A stretch of 20,196 bases of DNA from Bacteroidales bacterium (GTDB lineage Bacteria; Bacteroidota; Bacteroidia; Bacteroidales; UBA7960), in the NCBI GenBank assembly GCA_007130545.1, contig SLSG01000026.1, positions 1-20,196 of the forward strand. The letters are read 5' to 3'. Every line of letters starts with the position of its first letter. Within the stretch, counting starts at the first letter, position 1. The position numbers and the translations under genes are program-made. Below are positions 7,839 to 15,126 of the stretch, one piece after another. The notes below the pieces were generated by a model. It made no database searches. It was given only the letters and a program-made list of their open reading frames with translations, and was not told the origin of the DNA.

Positions 7839-9053
7839 CTAGAATAAATGGCCCAGTTTCTTGCGTTTGGTATCCAGGTATACTTTGCAGTGATCGTTCG
7901 TGGGGACGATAATGGGGATGTTGCTGGTAATCTCAATGCCATACCCCATAAGACCGGTTTTCTTTGAAGGATTGTTCGTGATGAGCCTGATTTTCCGGGC
8001 CCCGAGATCCCGCAGGATCTGTGCCCCGATCCCATAGTCCCTTTCATCGGCCTTGAACCCCAGCTCTATATTGGCTTCTACGGTGTCCATCCCTTGTTCC
8101 TGCAAGTGGTAAGCCTTTAACTTATTCAGCAGCCCGATTCCCCTGCCTTCCTGGTTCATGTACAACACCACTCCACGGCCCTCTTCCTCGACCATCTGCA
8201 TGGCCTTGTGCAACTGACCGCCGCAATCGCATTTGCAGGACCCGAATATATCACCGGTAACGCAGGACGAATGCACACGCACCATCACCTCGTCTTCCGG
8301 AGCCCAGGAACCCTTGGTCAGGGCCAGGTGGATCTTCTCGTTGGTGGTCTGGCGGTAAGCGGCCAATTTGAAAGATCCCCATTCGGTGGGCAGGTCCACT
8401 GTAATCTCCCTGGCTATAAGGCTTTCATTCCTGATGCGATAGGCAATCAGGTCCTCTATCGAAATGATCTTCAGCCCGAATCGCTCTGCGATCCCAAAAA
8501 GTTCGTCCAGCCGGGCCATTGTGCCATCCTCGTTCATGATCTCCACCAGCACCCCGGCAGGTTCCAGGCCGGCCAGCCTGGCCAGGTCTATGGATGCCTC
8601 GGTATGCCCGGCCCGCTGTAAAACACCCCCTTCGCGTGCCCTGAGCGGAAAAATATGTCCCGGTCTTCCCAGTTCTTCGGGTTTGGTGTTGGCGTCGGCA
8701 AGTGCCTTAACGGTTTTTGACCGGTCGGATGCGGAGATGCCGGTAGTGCATCCATGTCCCTTGAGGTCGATGGACACGGTAAACGGGGTGTCGTGCAGGG
8801 AGGTGTTCTTGGGGACCATCAGCTCCAGATCGAGCTGCTCACACCGTTGCCGGGTGATGGGTGCACAGATCAGACCCCTCCCATGGGTGGCCATAAAATT
8901 GATGATCTCCGGGGTGATGGCCTCGGCTGCGGCAATGAAGTCGCCCTCGTTCTCCCGTTGCTCATCATCCACCACGATGACGACCTTCCCGTCACGAATA
9001 TCTGCAATGGCTTCCCCTATGGTGTTTAATTTTTTTTTCATTTTTTCAGGCAT
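7839..9053 (-). CDS. ribBA: Bifunctional RibBA: DHBP synthase and GTP cyclohydrolase II
   Basis: This cytoplasmic fusion starts both branches of riboflavin synthesis. RibB makes 3,4-dihydroxy-2-butanone 4-phosphate from ribulose 5-phosphate, and RibA opens GTP to the diaminopyrimidine precursor. With the start at 9053 it has 404 residues, the usual length. The RibB domain (about 9-205) shows DDEQRENEGD (29-38), THGRGL (56-61), the TTGISASDRSKTV block (103-115) and RAGHTEA (147-153). The RibA domain (about 220-404) shows the zinc site with C264, C273 and C275 in HSSCVTGDIFGSCKCDCG and the loop NQEGRGIGLLNKLKAY (300-315). Both halves look intact. The frame runs on to 9116 inside the preceding gene, so the start is ATG 9053 (MPEKM) or ATG 9041 (MKKKL). 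It is the last gene of the minus-strand run, 17 bases after the glycosyltransferase stop. Confidence 0.97.
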   Translation of the reverse strand: MPEKMKKKLNTIGEAIADIRDGKVVIVVDDEQRENEGDFIAAAEAITPEIINFMATHGRGLICAPITRQRCEQLDLELMVPKNTSLHDTPFTVSIDLKGHGCTTGISASDRSKTVKALADANTKPEELGRPGHIFPLRAREGGVLQRAGHTEASIDLARLAGLEPAGVLVEIMNEDGTMARLDELFGIAERFGLKIISIEDLIAYRIRNESLIAREITVDLPTEWGSFKLAAYRQTTNEKIHLALTKGSWAPEDEVMVRVHSSCVTGDIFGSCKCDCGGQLHKAMQMVEEEGRGVVLYMNQEGRGIGLLNKLKAYHLQEQGMDTVEANIELGFKADERDYGIGAQILRDLGARKIRLITNNPSKKTGLMGYGIEITSNIPIIVPTNDHCKVYLDTKRKKLGHLF

Positions 9054-9070
9054 TGACACCCAGGCATGCT

Positions 9071-10240
9071 TTAGCCCGTGATGACCGCTTCCAGCCGGGA
9101 GCAGACAATGCTCCACTGAAATCTGCCGGTTACATACCGGTGGCCACCATCCGCTATTTTCTGGCGGTATGCGGTGTCGTTTAACAAAGATATGATAAGT
9201 TGTGCATAATTCTCCGGGTCAGAGCCAATCAGCACCTCGCTTCCTTCTTCAGCCCCGAGGGCTTTGTTTGCGAGGTGGGAGGTGATGCAAGGCAATCCCA
9301 TGGCCATGGCCTCCAGAACTTTATTCTGCAATCCGGTCCCGATCTGCATGGGCGCTGCGAATACCCTGGATTGGTTGTAGTAGGTGCGCATGTCGTCCAC
9401 CCATCCGGTCACCTCCACGCGCTCAGAAGCCAGTCCGTAAACCGACTGGGCCGGGTTGGCCCCCGCGATCACCACCTTTACACCGGGAAGTTCCTGCCAG
9501 ACAAATGGCATGATCTGGTTGACAAGGAAAAGCGCCCCATTGATATTTGGCGGATAACCCATGTTGCCGCTAAAGATTACATCATAGGATTTTTCCTCTT
9601 TCATGGGCCGGAAATACGAGAAATCAACCCCGTTGGGAATGACCGTGATCTCGTCCCTTTTTGGGTGGGGAATCAGTTTTTGGTCGGGGATGGAAATGAT
9701 CGTTTTTTTCTGGAAGCAATCGAAAATGTCGTGTTCGTATTTTTTAACCCTCTGGAATTCCATTCTCAGCAAGAATTTCAGGTACCAGGGCCCCACCACC
9801 AGTCTGCGGAAAAGCCCCTGTGAAAAAACATCCTGGTAGTCAAGGGTTTTATCAAGGTCCCGTAAGTCCCTGACATATTCTGCCGTACGTATCAGCTGGC
9901 AGAATAAATGGTCTGGCTTGTGCTCCTCCAGCAGTGCATGGATCTTTTTCTGAATCCGCAGGCTGAAGAAATAGGCGACCTGGAATGGCTTGCCGGTAAA
10001 GAAATTCCGGAGCAGCCGCAGAAGAATGAGTGGTTTTGAGATCCTGAAAACATGCAGGCTGCTGACATAGGGCTGCAGTACCTCCCTGGCCTTTTTGTGA
10101 ACGGAGGTGTCACTCAGGGCGCAAAGGATGATGTCATGGGTTTTGGACAACTCCCGGATCTGGTAAAAGGCCCGTAGTTTATCCCCCTTTTCAATCGGAT
10201 AGGGCACCCTTGAGAGCAATACAAAGATTTTTTTCCTCAA
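9071..10240 (-). CDS. Glycosyltransferase, GT4/GT-B type
   Basis: This is a retaining GT-B glycosyltransferase that likely moves a sugar from a nucleotide-sugar donor onto a glycan or lipid at the inner face of the cytoplasmic membrane. The N-terminal acceptor half begins RVPYPIEKGDKLRAFY (10-25), the pattern of the TIGR03087-like sugar transferases. The C-terminal donor half contains IPNGVDFSYF, a GNMGYPPN loop and GTGLQNKVLEAMAMGLP from residue 301, whose E310 belongs to the EX7E-type motif. Length 389 is normal. The start is TTG at 10240. A TGA lies two codons upstream and no ATG is available near the N-terminus, so a TTG start is effectively forced. It is separated from the upstream glycosyltransferase by 43 bases containing a TACCTTTG box. 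Donor and acceptor cannot be inferred, and no exosortase or polysaccharide export gene is in view. Confidence 0.88.
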   Translation of the reverse strand: MRKKIFVLLSRVPYPIEKGDKLRAFYQIRELSKTHDIILCALSDTSVHKKAREVLQPYVSSLHVFRISKPLILLRLLRNFFTGKPFQVAYFFSLRIQKKIHALLEEHKPDHLFCQLIRTAEYVRDLRDLDKTLDYQDVFSQGLFRRLVVGPWYLKFLLRMEFQRVKKYEHDIFDCFQKKTIISIPDQKLIPHPKRDEITVIPNGVDFSYFRPMKEEKSYDVIFSGNMGYPPNINGALFLVNQIMPFVWQELPGVKVVIAGANPAQSVYGLASERVEVTGWVDDMRTYYNQSRVFAAPMQIGTGLQNKVLEAMAMGLPCITSHLANKALGAEEGSEVLIGSDPENYAQLIISLLNDTAYRQKIADGGHRYVTGRFQWSIVCSRLEAVITG

Positions 10241-10262
10241 ACCTCAGCCTGGAATTTTTGGG

Positions 10263-10270
10263 CAAAGGTA
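10263..10270 (-). promoter_or_regulatory. Candidate internal -7 promoter box
   Basis: The minus strand reads TACCTTTG in the 43-base gap between the two glycosyltransferase genes, 22 bases before the TTG start at 10240. The AT-rich stretch just upstream (10271-10279) suits a promoter. An ATTG lies about 24 bases further upstream, too far for the usual -33 spacing. It could let the second glycosyltransferase and ribBA be transcribed apart from the permease gene. Confidence 0.4.
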
Positions 10271-10283
10271 ATTATTAAAACGC

Positions 10284-11486
10284 TCATCCGGTACCAATGT
10301 CGCGGTAAAACTTGATCAGCTTTTTAATGAGGTGGTCTGTGCGGAAATTCCCGATCGCAAACTCCCTTGCCTGGCGGGCGACCTGTGTGGCGGATCCCGG
10401 TTCCTCAAAGCAATGTATGATCCATTGGGCCATCTGGTCCGGTCCGTCTGCAAGAAAAAGATGCTCCCCGTGACGGCACGGGATGCCTTCTGCCCCGATC
10501 CTGGTGGAAACAATGGGCCTGGCAGCGGCCATGCCTTCAATAATCTTTACCCGCATCCCCCCGCCTGAGAGCAAGGGGACCACCATCACGTGCTTGGAGA
10601 GCGTAAATGCAATGGCGTCCGGAACTTCGCCAATCACCCGTACATTTTCTGAGGCAAACCGTTGAAAGGAGGGAGGCATGCGTTTCCCTGCCAGGTAAAA
10701 TTTCAGCCATGGCATCCGGCTGACCACTATCGGCCAGACTTGCTGCAGGAACCATTTGATGCCTTCCTGGTTTGGCCGCCAGTCCATGCTGCCAAGGTGG
10801 AAAACGCTTCCGGCTTCGGGCTCCGGCAACGGATCGGGGAGTTCCAGATCGGGCATTCCGACCGGAATAACCGTGGCAGGCCCCTTGAATCCCATGCTTA
10901 AAAAGTACTGCTCGTCCACCGGGGAAATGGCCGCCAGTCCGTCTACCTCATGAATTACCCTTTTTTCGTAAGCTTCAAGCCGGCGCGCCAGCAACTGAAG
11001 GTATTGTTTTCTGAGTGGGGTGCGGCAGCCAGCGGCCATTCGCTTCCAGATGAAATGTTCTATGTTATGCGCCCTGTAAACGACCCGTGCTTTTGAGAAT
11101 TTCCTGATTACCGGCAGAAAGGGGGTCAGGTACAATCCTTCCAGTTGTATGATATCGAATGATTGCTGTTGCAGGACCTCCTCCAGTTTCAGCTCCATGG
11201 CGCGGCTTCTGAACCGATCCACGTTGTACGACCTCCGGGTGAACAGGTTGCGGAAGGCCGGCCATGGTCGGATCTTCGTGCTGACCGGGATGGCCTCGAA
11301 TTCCGTTGCCTTCAGATAATCCGCAGGCAGCAGGGAAAGGTCCGGCATCTGGTGCTCCGGTGCCACTGCCAGCACCTTGACCTGAATTCCCTGTCCCAAC
11401 AGTCCCGCGGTGACCTGGTGCATGGCTATGGATCCTCCATCCGACGGAGGAAAAGGAACCCTGTGGCATAATTGAAGAACCCGCAT
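10284..11486 (-). CDS. Glycosyltransferase family 4 protein
   Basis: This 400-residue protein is a second GT-B glycosyltransferase with the same plan as its neighbour. The N-terminus HRVPFPPSDGGSIAMHQ (8-24) is the glycine-rich entry loop of the acceptor domain. YRAHNIEHFIWKR (about 138-150) is typical of this GT4 subgroup. The donor domain has IPVGMPD, HLGSMDWRPN and GGGMRVKIIEGMAAARP from residue 308, with E317 in the nucleotide-sugar-binding motif. It starts only five bases after the permease stop, and a GGGGGAG stretch in the end of that gene may serve as its ribosome-binding site, so the two are probably co-translated. The pairing with a lipopolysaccharide-type permease suggests a surface or lipid-linked glycan, but the sugar and acceptor are unknown. 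It is divergent enough from the downstream enzyme that a recent duplication is unlikely. Confidence 0.9.
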   Translation of the reverse strand: MRVLQLCHRVPFPPSDGGSIAMHQVTAGLLGQGIQVKVLAVAPEHQMPDLSLLPADYLKATEFEAIPVSTKIRPWPAFRNLFTRRSYNVDRFRSRAMELKLEEVLQQQSFDIIQLEGLYLTPFLPVIRKFSKARVVYRAHNIEHFIWKRMAAGCRTPLRKQYLQLLARRLEAYEKRVIHEVDGLAAISPVDEQYFLSMGFKGPATVIPVGMPDLELPDPLPEPEAGSVFHLGSMDWRPNQEGIKWFLQQVWPIVVSRMPWLKFYLAGKRMPPSFQRFASENVRVIGEVPDAIAFTLSKHVMVVPLLSGGGMRVKIIEGMAAARPIVSTRIGAEGIPCRHGEHLFLADGPDQMAQWIIHCFEEPGSATQVARQAREFAIGNFRTDHLIKKLIKFYRDIGTG

Positions 11487-11491
11487 GCTAC

Positions 11492-12925
11492 CTAGCTCCC
11501 CCTTTTTAAGAACCCGAATAGACGTTCAAACTGCCGGACGTAGCTGTCTACATCCAGCAGGCTGGAGTCGGTGGTGGCCTTGATGGTCAAAATGATGCCG
11601 ACGGGCAGCAGCAGAAAAGGCGCGATCCACATTCCCTGCCAGGCCTCCAGTACGCCTTCCCTGGCAAATTTTTCACCCGTGATGGAGACCACATGAAACA
11701 CCACAAAAAACAATACCGAAACCACCATGGGCAGTCCGAATCCGCCCTTGCGGATAATCGCCCCGAGGGGGGCGCCGATCATGAACAACACGATGCAGGC
11801 GAAAGACAAGGTGAATTTCCGGTGGAATTCGATCTGGTAGCGGGCCAGGGTCCTCTTACGGTAACGGAACTCCTCATGTGAAAATCCGGTATGGTCCTTG
11901 TTTGAACGGACCAGCTCCATGGCCTGGTTAATCACCATGGTCTCCAGAGATTGATGTTGCCCGATGCTTTTGATGTTAAATAATTGCCTGTCTCCCGGCG
12001 GCAGTCCGGCAATGTCTGCGGAGTCAATCCTTCCGAAAAAATTCAGCCGGGACCTGTAGGAATGGATAAACTGTGATTTTTTCTCATCCAGGGAGGCAGA
12101 AAGGGAGTCTTCAAAATAGATCAGCTGGCTGAGATTCATCATGCGGAAATTGCTTTTAAAAAGCTCCTCGTCCGTTCTGCGTAGGTCAAAGGAACTCAGG
12201 TCGAATTTTCGCGTCTGCTCCTCAAAATAGGTGCGCTGGAATGGCTTTGCAGGGTCCTGGGGATTGTCGCCGGTCTCCTGGTAGTTCACCCCGTTATAAA
12301 GCGTAAGCACGAGCTGCCTTCCGTCGGGGGTCATCGCCATGGTACCCCACTCAGCCGTGGAGAGATTGATGTTGCCCCGGCGCTCTGTATGGTCATAGAT
12401 CTTGATGCCGTATAGCGTTTGCCCGTCTGCCCCCTTGTCACTTACCCGAATTACAAAATTGTCGATTCCCTTGTAGTAAACCCCCTCCGTCAGATTGAAG
12501 GCCGGCCGGTGGTGGCGCACATCGTAAAGCAGTGACAAGCCTTTCAGGTTGGCAACCGGAAGCACGTTGTTGGAGAAGTAAAAAGCGGCCAAAACCAGGA
12601 ATGCCGAGACCATGACAAGAGGCCACATGATCTTGTTGAGTGAGATGCCGGCAGATTTGAATGCAACCAGCTCATAATGTTCTCCCAGGGCACCCATGGT
12701 CATGATGGACGACAAAAGCACGGCCAGTGGAAGTGCCAGCGGAACAAAGCCGGCAGACATGTAAAACAGCAACTCCCCGAGGACATACCACTCCAGGCCC
12801 TTTCCGACCAGGTCATCAATATACTTCCACAGGAATTGCATCAACAGGATGAACATGGCAATGAAGAAGGTCGCCACGAATGGTCCGATGTAAGATGAAA
12901 GCACAAGTTTGTGGAGCTTCTTCAT
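11492..12925 (-). CDS. LptF/LptG family permease
   Basis: The YjgP/YjgQ family supplies the membrane subunits of the LptB2FG ABC transporter, which pulls lipopolysaccharide out of the inner membrane toward LptC. The 477-residue product has the family architecture. Three N-terminal membrane segments (about 12-33, 49-73 and 99-120) are followed by a periplasmic beta-jellyroll-like domain (about 125-365). Three C-terminal segments (about 371-391, 397-415 and 431-449) follow. The segment SSIMTMGALGEHYELVAFKSAG (72-93) is the conserved cytoplasmic coupling region that contacts the ATPase. MIGAPLGAIIRKGGFG (382-397) is the matching C-terminal signature. I cannot say whether it is LptF or LptG, and no second permease or lptB is here. 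It heads the minus-strand run, with a TATATTTG box 17 bases upstream of its ATG. Confidence 0.93.
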   Translation of the reverse strand: MKKLHKLVLSSYIGPFVATFFIAMFILLMQFLWKYIDDLVGKGLEWYVLGELLFYMSAGFVPLALPLAVLLSSIMTMGALGEHYELVAFKSAGISLNKIMWPLVMVSAFLVLAAFYFSNNVLPVANLKGLSLLYDVRHHRPAFNLTEGVYYKGIDNFVIRVSDKGADGQTLYGIKIYDHTERRGNINLSTAEWGTMAMTPDGRQLVLTLYNGVNYQETGDNPQDPAKPFQRTYFEEQTRKFDLSSFDLRRTDEELFKSNFRMMNLSQLIYFEDSLSASLDEKKSQFIHSYRSRLNFFGRIDSADIAGLPPGDRQLFNIKSIGQHQSLETMVINQAMELVRSNKDHTGFSHEEFRYRKRTLARYQIEFHRKFTLSFACIVLFMIGAPLGAIIRKGGFGLPMVVSVLFFVVFHVVSITGEKFAREGVLEAWQGMWIAPFLLLPVGIILTIKATTDSSLLDVDSYVRQFERLFGFLKRGS

Positions 12926-12942
12926 ATGGAGTCAGGGCTATG

Positions 12943-12950
12943 CAAATATA
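12943..12950 (-). promoter_or_regulatory. Candidate -7 promoter box for the permease run
   Basis: The minus strand reads TATATTTG, a match to TAnnTTTG, 17 bases before the permease ATG at 12925. It would give a leader of about 10 bases. No -33 TTTG lies at the expected distance. The plus strand of the 155-base divergent spacer (12926-13080) has no matching box, so I cannot place a promoter for the hydrolase gene. Confidence 0.5.
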
Positions 12951-13080
12951 AAAAATCCATGGCGGCTTTATACAGTAGCCAATCTTTTATTATATTAAGC
13001 CACTGATTCGCGGACCAGATTGTGGCACGCATTCACAGATCAAAGTCATGGGATTTGGTTCCGCGGCAAGGCACAGCACG

Positions 13081-14184
13081 ATGGAAAAGGCAGCAATCAA
13101 AAATGGCAAGGGAAGCAAAGCAGGAAAAATGTTGCTGCTGGCAGCAGCATTTACCTGCTTGTTGCCTGCCTGTTCTGTCTATTATTTCCCCACTGCTGGC
13201 CATGCCGATATCCAGGAATTCCGGATGCCCGAGATCAATGGGATCAGGCAGGCAGTGCTGGTGAGAGGCAATGATGCGTCCAACCCGGTATTGATTTATC
13301 TGCACGGCGGACCCGGTTTTCCGCTGTTTCCCTTCGAGCCGGCAGGTGAAACCATGCAGCGACTGGAGGAGGAATTTACCGTGGTGTACTGGGAGCAGCG
13401 TGGAACGGGAAAATCCTTCAGCAGGAGAATTCCTTCCCATTCCATGTCAATCGACCAATTTGTGGAAGATGCACGCCTGGTCACCGCCTTTGCCCTGGAG
13501 TTGACCGGGCAGGAAAAGGCCTTCGTATGGGGGCATTCCTGGGGGAGCGGGATAGGTGTGCTCCTGGCTGCCCGCTATCCGGAACTAATCAAAGCCTATA
13601 TCTCAACCGGACAAAGCGTGAATCCCTACCTGAACGAACGTCTTGGTTATGAGTTTGTCAGAGAGCGAGCCCTTCAGGAGAACAACCGCAGGGCCCTCAG
13701 GCAACTGGAATGGATTGACACCATACCCGATAACTATACCTTGATGGATGCCCTGACAATCAGGCGCTGGGTTTACCGTTTCGGGGGGGTTGTCAGGGAA
13801 AGCACCCACGAAAGGCCTTATGTGGACCTGCAGGAGATTGCGGACATGCTGACAGCTCCCGAGTACAGCATTGGCGAGCGCATCAACCTGATCCTCTCCC
13901 CGCTTTATTCTGTGGAAAAACTCTGGGACGAGATAAAAAAAATGGACCTGAACCGGGATGCACCCCGGGTCGAGGTACCGGTGTACTTTTTGCTTGGCCG
14001 GCACGATATGATCGTTTCCTCAGTGCTGGCAGCGACGTATTTTGAGGAACTGAAGGCACCGGCAGGGAAAACCCTCCACTGGTTTGAACATTCTGCCCAC
14101 CGGCCGCAAAAGGAGGAAAGGGAGAAGTTCCTGGAAATCATGAAGGAGATCCGGGAAAGGCATTTCAGGGAAGCCGGGAATTAA
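13081..14184 (+). CDS. Predicted lipoprotein alpha/beta hydrolase (proline iminopeptidase-like)
   Basis: This is an alpha/beta hydrolase close to peptidase family S33, which removes N-terminal proline or cleaves small esters and amides. With the ATG at 13081 it has 367 residues. A basic n-region, a hydrophobic segment (17-27) and LPAC put a lipidated Cys at residue 31, so the enzyme should be tethered in the periplasm or at the outer membrane, whereas most S33 enzymes are cytoplasmic. The catalytic set is complete: the oxyanion motif HGGPG (75-79), WEQRGTGKS (104-112), the nucleophile S153 in GHSWG, D309 in LGRHD and H340 in HSAH. A cap region lies between about 178 and 295. Upstream starts at 13048 and a later ATG at 13129 are possible; 13081 gives the best signal peptide. 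The actual substrate is not readable from the sequence. Its TAA overlaps the stop of the convergent SDR gene. Confidence 0.88.
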   Translation: MEKAAIKNGKGSKAGKMLLLAAAFTCLLPACSVYYFPTAGHADIQEFRMPEINGIRQAVLVRGNDASNPVLIYLHGGPGFPLFPFEPAGETMQRLEEEFTVVYWEQRGTGKSFSRRIPSHSMSIDQFVEDARLVTAFALELTGQEKAFVWGHSWGSGIGVLLAARYPELIKAYISTGQSVNPYLNERLGYEFVRERALQENNRRALRQLEWIDTIPDNYTLMDALTIRRWVYRFGGVVRESTHERPYVDLQEIADMLTAPEYSIGERINLILSPLYSVEKLWDEIKKMDLNRDAPRVEVPVYFLLGRHDMIVSSVLAATYFEELKAPAGKTLHWFEHSAHRPQKEEREKFLEIMKEIRERHFREAGN

Positions 14185-14960
14185 TGTGCCCCACCCTCGC
14201 TTTCGTCCCTTCTGATCATCGTCGCCGAAGCCTGTGCCGAAGGCATCAGCAACAAATCATCCACGTTGACATGGCCGGGCAGGTCGATTGCAAACTTAAC
14301 CGCTACTGCCACGTCCTCCCCGCTCAGGGGACGGAACCCTCTGTAAACGCCTTTGGCCTTCTGCGCATCCCCATGGAATCTGACCAGGCTAAACTCGGTC
14401 TCGACTGCGCCGGGACTGACCTGGCTGACCCGGATGCCATAAGGCAGCAAGTCCAGCCGCATTCCCTTGGTGAGGGAACTTACCGCATGCTTGGTGGCAC
14501 AGTAGACGTTGCCGTTCGGATAGGTTTCCCTTCCAGCGATGGAGCCGATGTTGATGATCTGTCCCTGCCTGCGCTCTGCCATAAGTGGAATCACGGCCCG
14601 GCTGACATACAACAATCCTTTCACATTGGTGTCGAGCATCTGGTCCCACTCCCCGGGATCCCCTCCGTCAATGCCGGACAGGCCCAGTGCCAGGCCGGCA
14701 TTGTTTATCAGCACGTCGATGGTTTTCCATCCGGAAGGCAGCTTGCTGATGCCGGCTTCTACTGCGGCCCGGTCCCTTACATCCATACCCAGAAAATGGA
14801 CCCCGCCGGCCCCCGCATTTATCAGCTCTTCGCTGAGCCGCTCAAGCCGATCCAATCGCCTGCCGGTCAAGACAAGGCGGTGGCCATCCACTGCCAGCAG
14901 CCTGGCGCAGGCTTCGCCGATGCCACTGGTGGCCCCGGTAATCATGATGGTTTTTTTCAT
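14181..14960 (-). CDS. SDR-family NAD(P)-dependent oxidoreductase, YdfG-like
   Basis: This cytoplasmic short-chain dehydrogenase most resembles YdfG, the NADP-dependent 3-hydroxy acid (L-allo-threonine or serine) dehydrogenase. The 259-residue product has the cofactor loop TGATSGIG (8-15), the NNAG motif (86-89), N112 in DTNVKG, S140 in INIGS, and Y153 and K157 in YCATK, so the SDR catalytic tetrad is complete. SPGAVETEFSLVRFHGD and the late GHVNVDDLLLMP are close to the YdfG pattern. GRR near residues 33-35 suggests NADP rather than NAD. The ATG at 14960 matches the family start exactly; the frame extends to 15041 without homology. It diverges from purL and has a TAAATTTG box with a long, hairpin-rich leader. 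Exact substrate is uncertain, since SDR specificity drifts readily. Confidence 0.9.
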   Translation of the reverse strand: MKKTIMITGATSGIGEACARLLAVDGHRLVLTGRRLDRLERLSEELINAGAGGVHFLGMDVRDRAAVEAGISKLPSGWKTIDVLINNAGLALGLSGIDGGDPGEWDQMLDTNVKGLLYVSRAVIPLMAERRQGQIINIGSIAGRETYPNGNVYCATKHAVSSLTKGMRLDLLPYGIRVSQVSPGAVETEFSLVRFHGDAQKAKGVYRGFRPLSGEDVAVAVKFAIDLPGHVNVDDLLLMPSAQASATMIRRDESEGGAH

Positions 14961-14978
14961 ACAGCAATAATCTTTGAT

Positions 14979-15022
14979 CCGGTTTACCGGCAGTCCCCAT
15001 TGCCCCGGAAATTTTGTCCGGG
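14979..15022 (-). other. Hairpin-rich leader region of the SDR gene
   Basis: Three inverted repeats lie between the SDR start codon (14960) and its candidate promoter (15039-15046). They are CCGGT/ACCGG with a 2-base loop (14979-14990), GGCA/TGCC spanning 14989-15005 approximately, and CCCGGA/TCCGGG with a 7-base loop (15004-15022). The first two overlap, so they could be alternatives. They may be operator half-sites or a structured 5' untranslated region. No riboswitch class is recognised. Confidence 0.35.
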
Positions 15023-15038
15023 AACTGATTGCCGACCC

Positions 15039-15046
15039 CAAATTTA
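15039..15046 (-). promoter_or_regulatory. Candidate -7 promoter box for the SDR gene
   Basis: The minus strand reads TAAATTTG, matching TAnnTTTG, with an A/T-rich stretch upstream. A start about 7 bases downstream would give a leader of roughly 70 bases that includes the inverted repeats at 14979-15022. A -33 element is not evident. Confidence 0.45.
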
Positions 15047-15069
15047 ATTGATTAATTGGGAAAGAAATG

Positions 15070-15101
15070 TTTTCCAGGCAGCGGGATGTTACGTATTTTT
15101 G
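15070..15101 (+). promoter_or_regulatory. Candidate promoter for purL
   Basis: TATTTTTG at 15094-15101 matches the Bacteroidota -7 consensus. TTTT at 15070-15073, 20 bases upstream, is a one-mismatch version of the -33 TTTG element. Transcription would start near 15108, about 19 bases before the purL ATG at 15127. This is the most complete promoter in the window. Confidence 0.55.
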
Positions 15102-15126
15102 CCGATAACCTTATGCCAATTCAAAT

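Noticed and set aside
9054..9116. Upstream extension of ribBA to an ATG at 9116
   Set aside because: The extra 21 residues are encoded inside the end of the preceding glycosyltransferase gene and do not resemble RibBA.
14184..15047. A 287-codon open frame on the plus strand opposite the SDR gene, starting at the hydrolase stop
   Set aside because: It lies antisense to a clear SDR gene, has the Gly/Pro/His-rich composition of a shadow frame, and matches no family I know.
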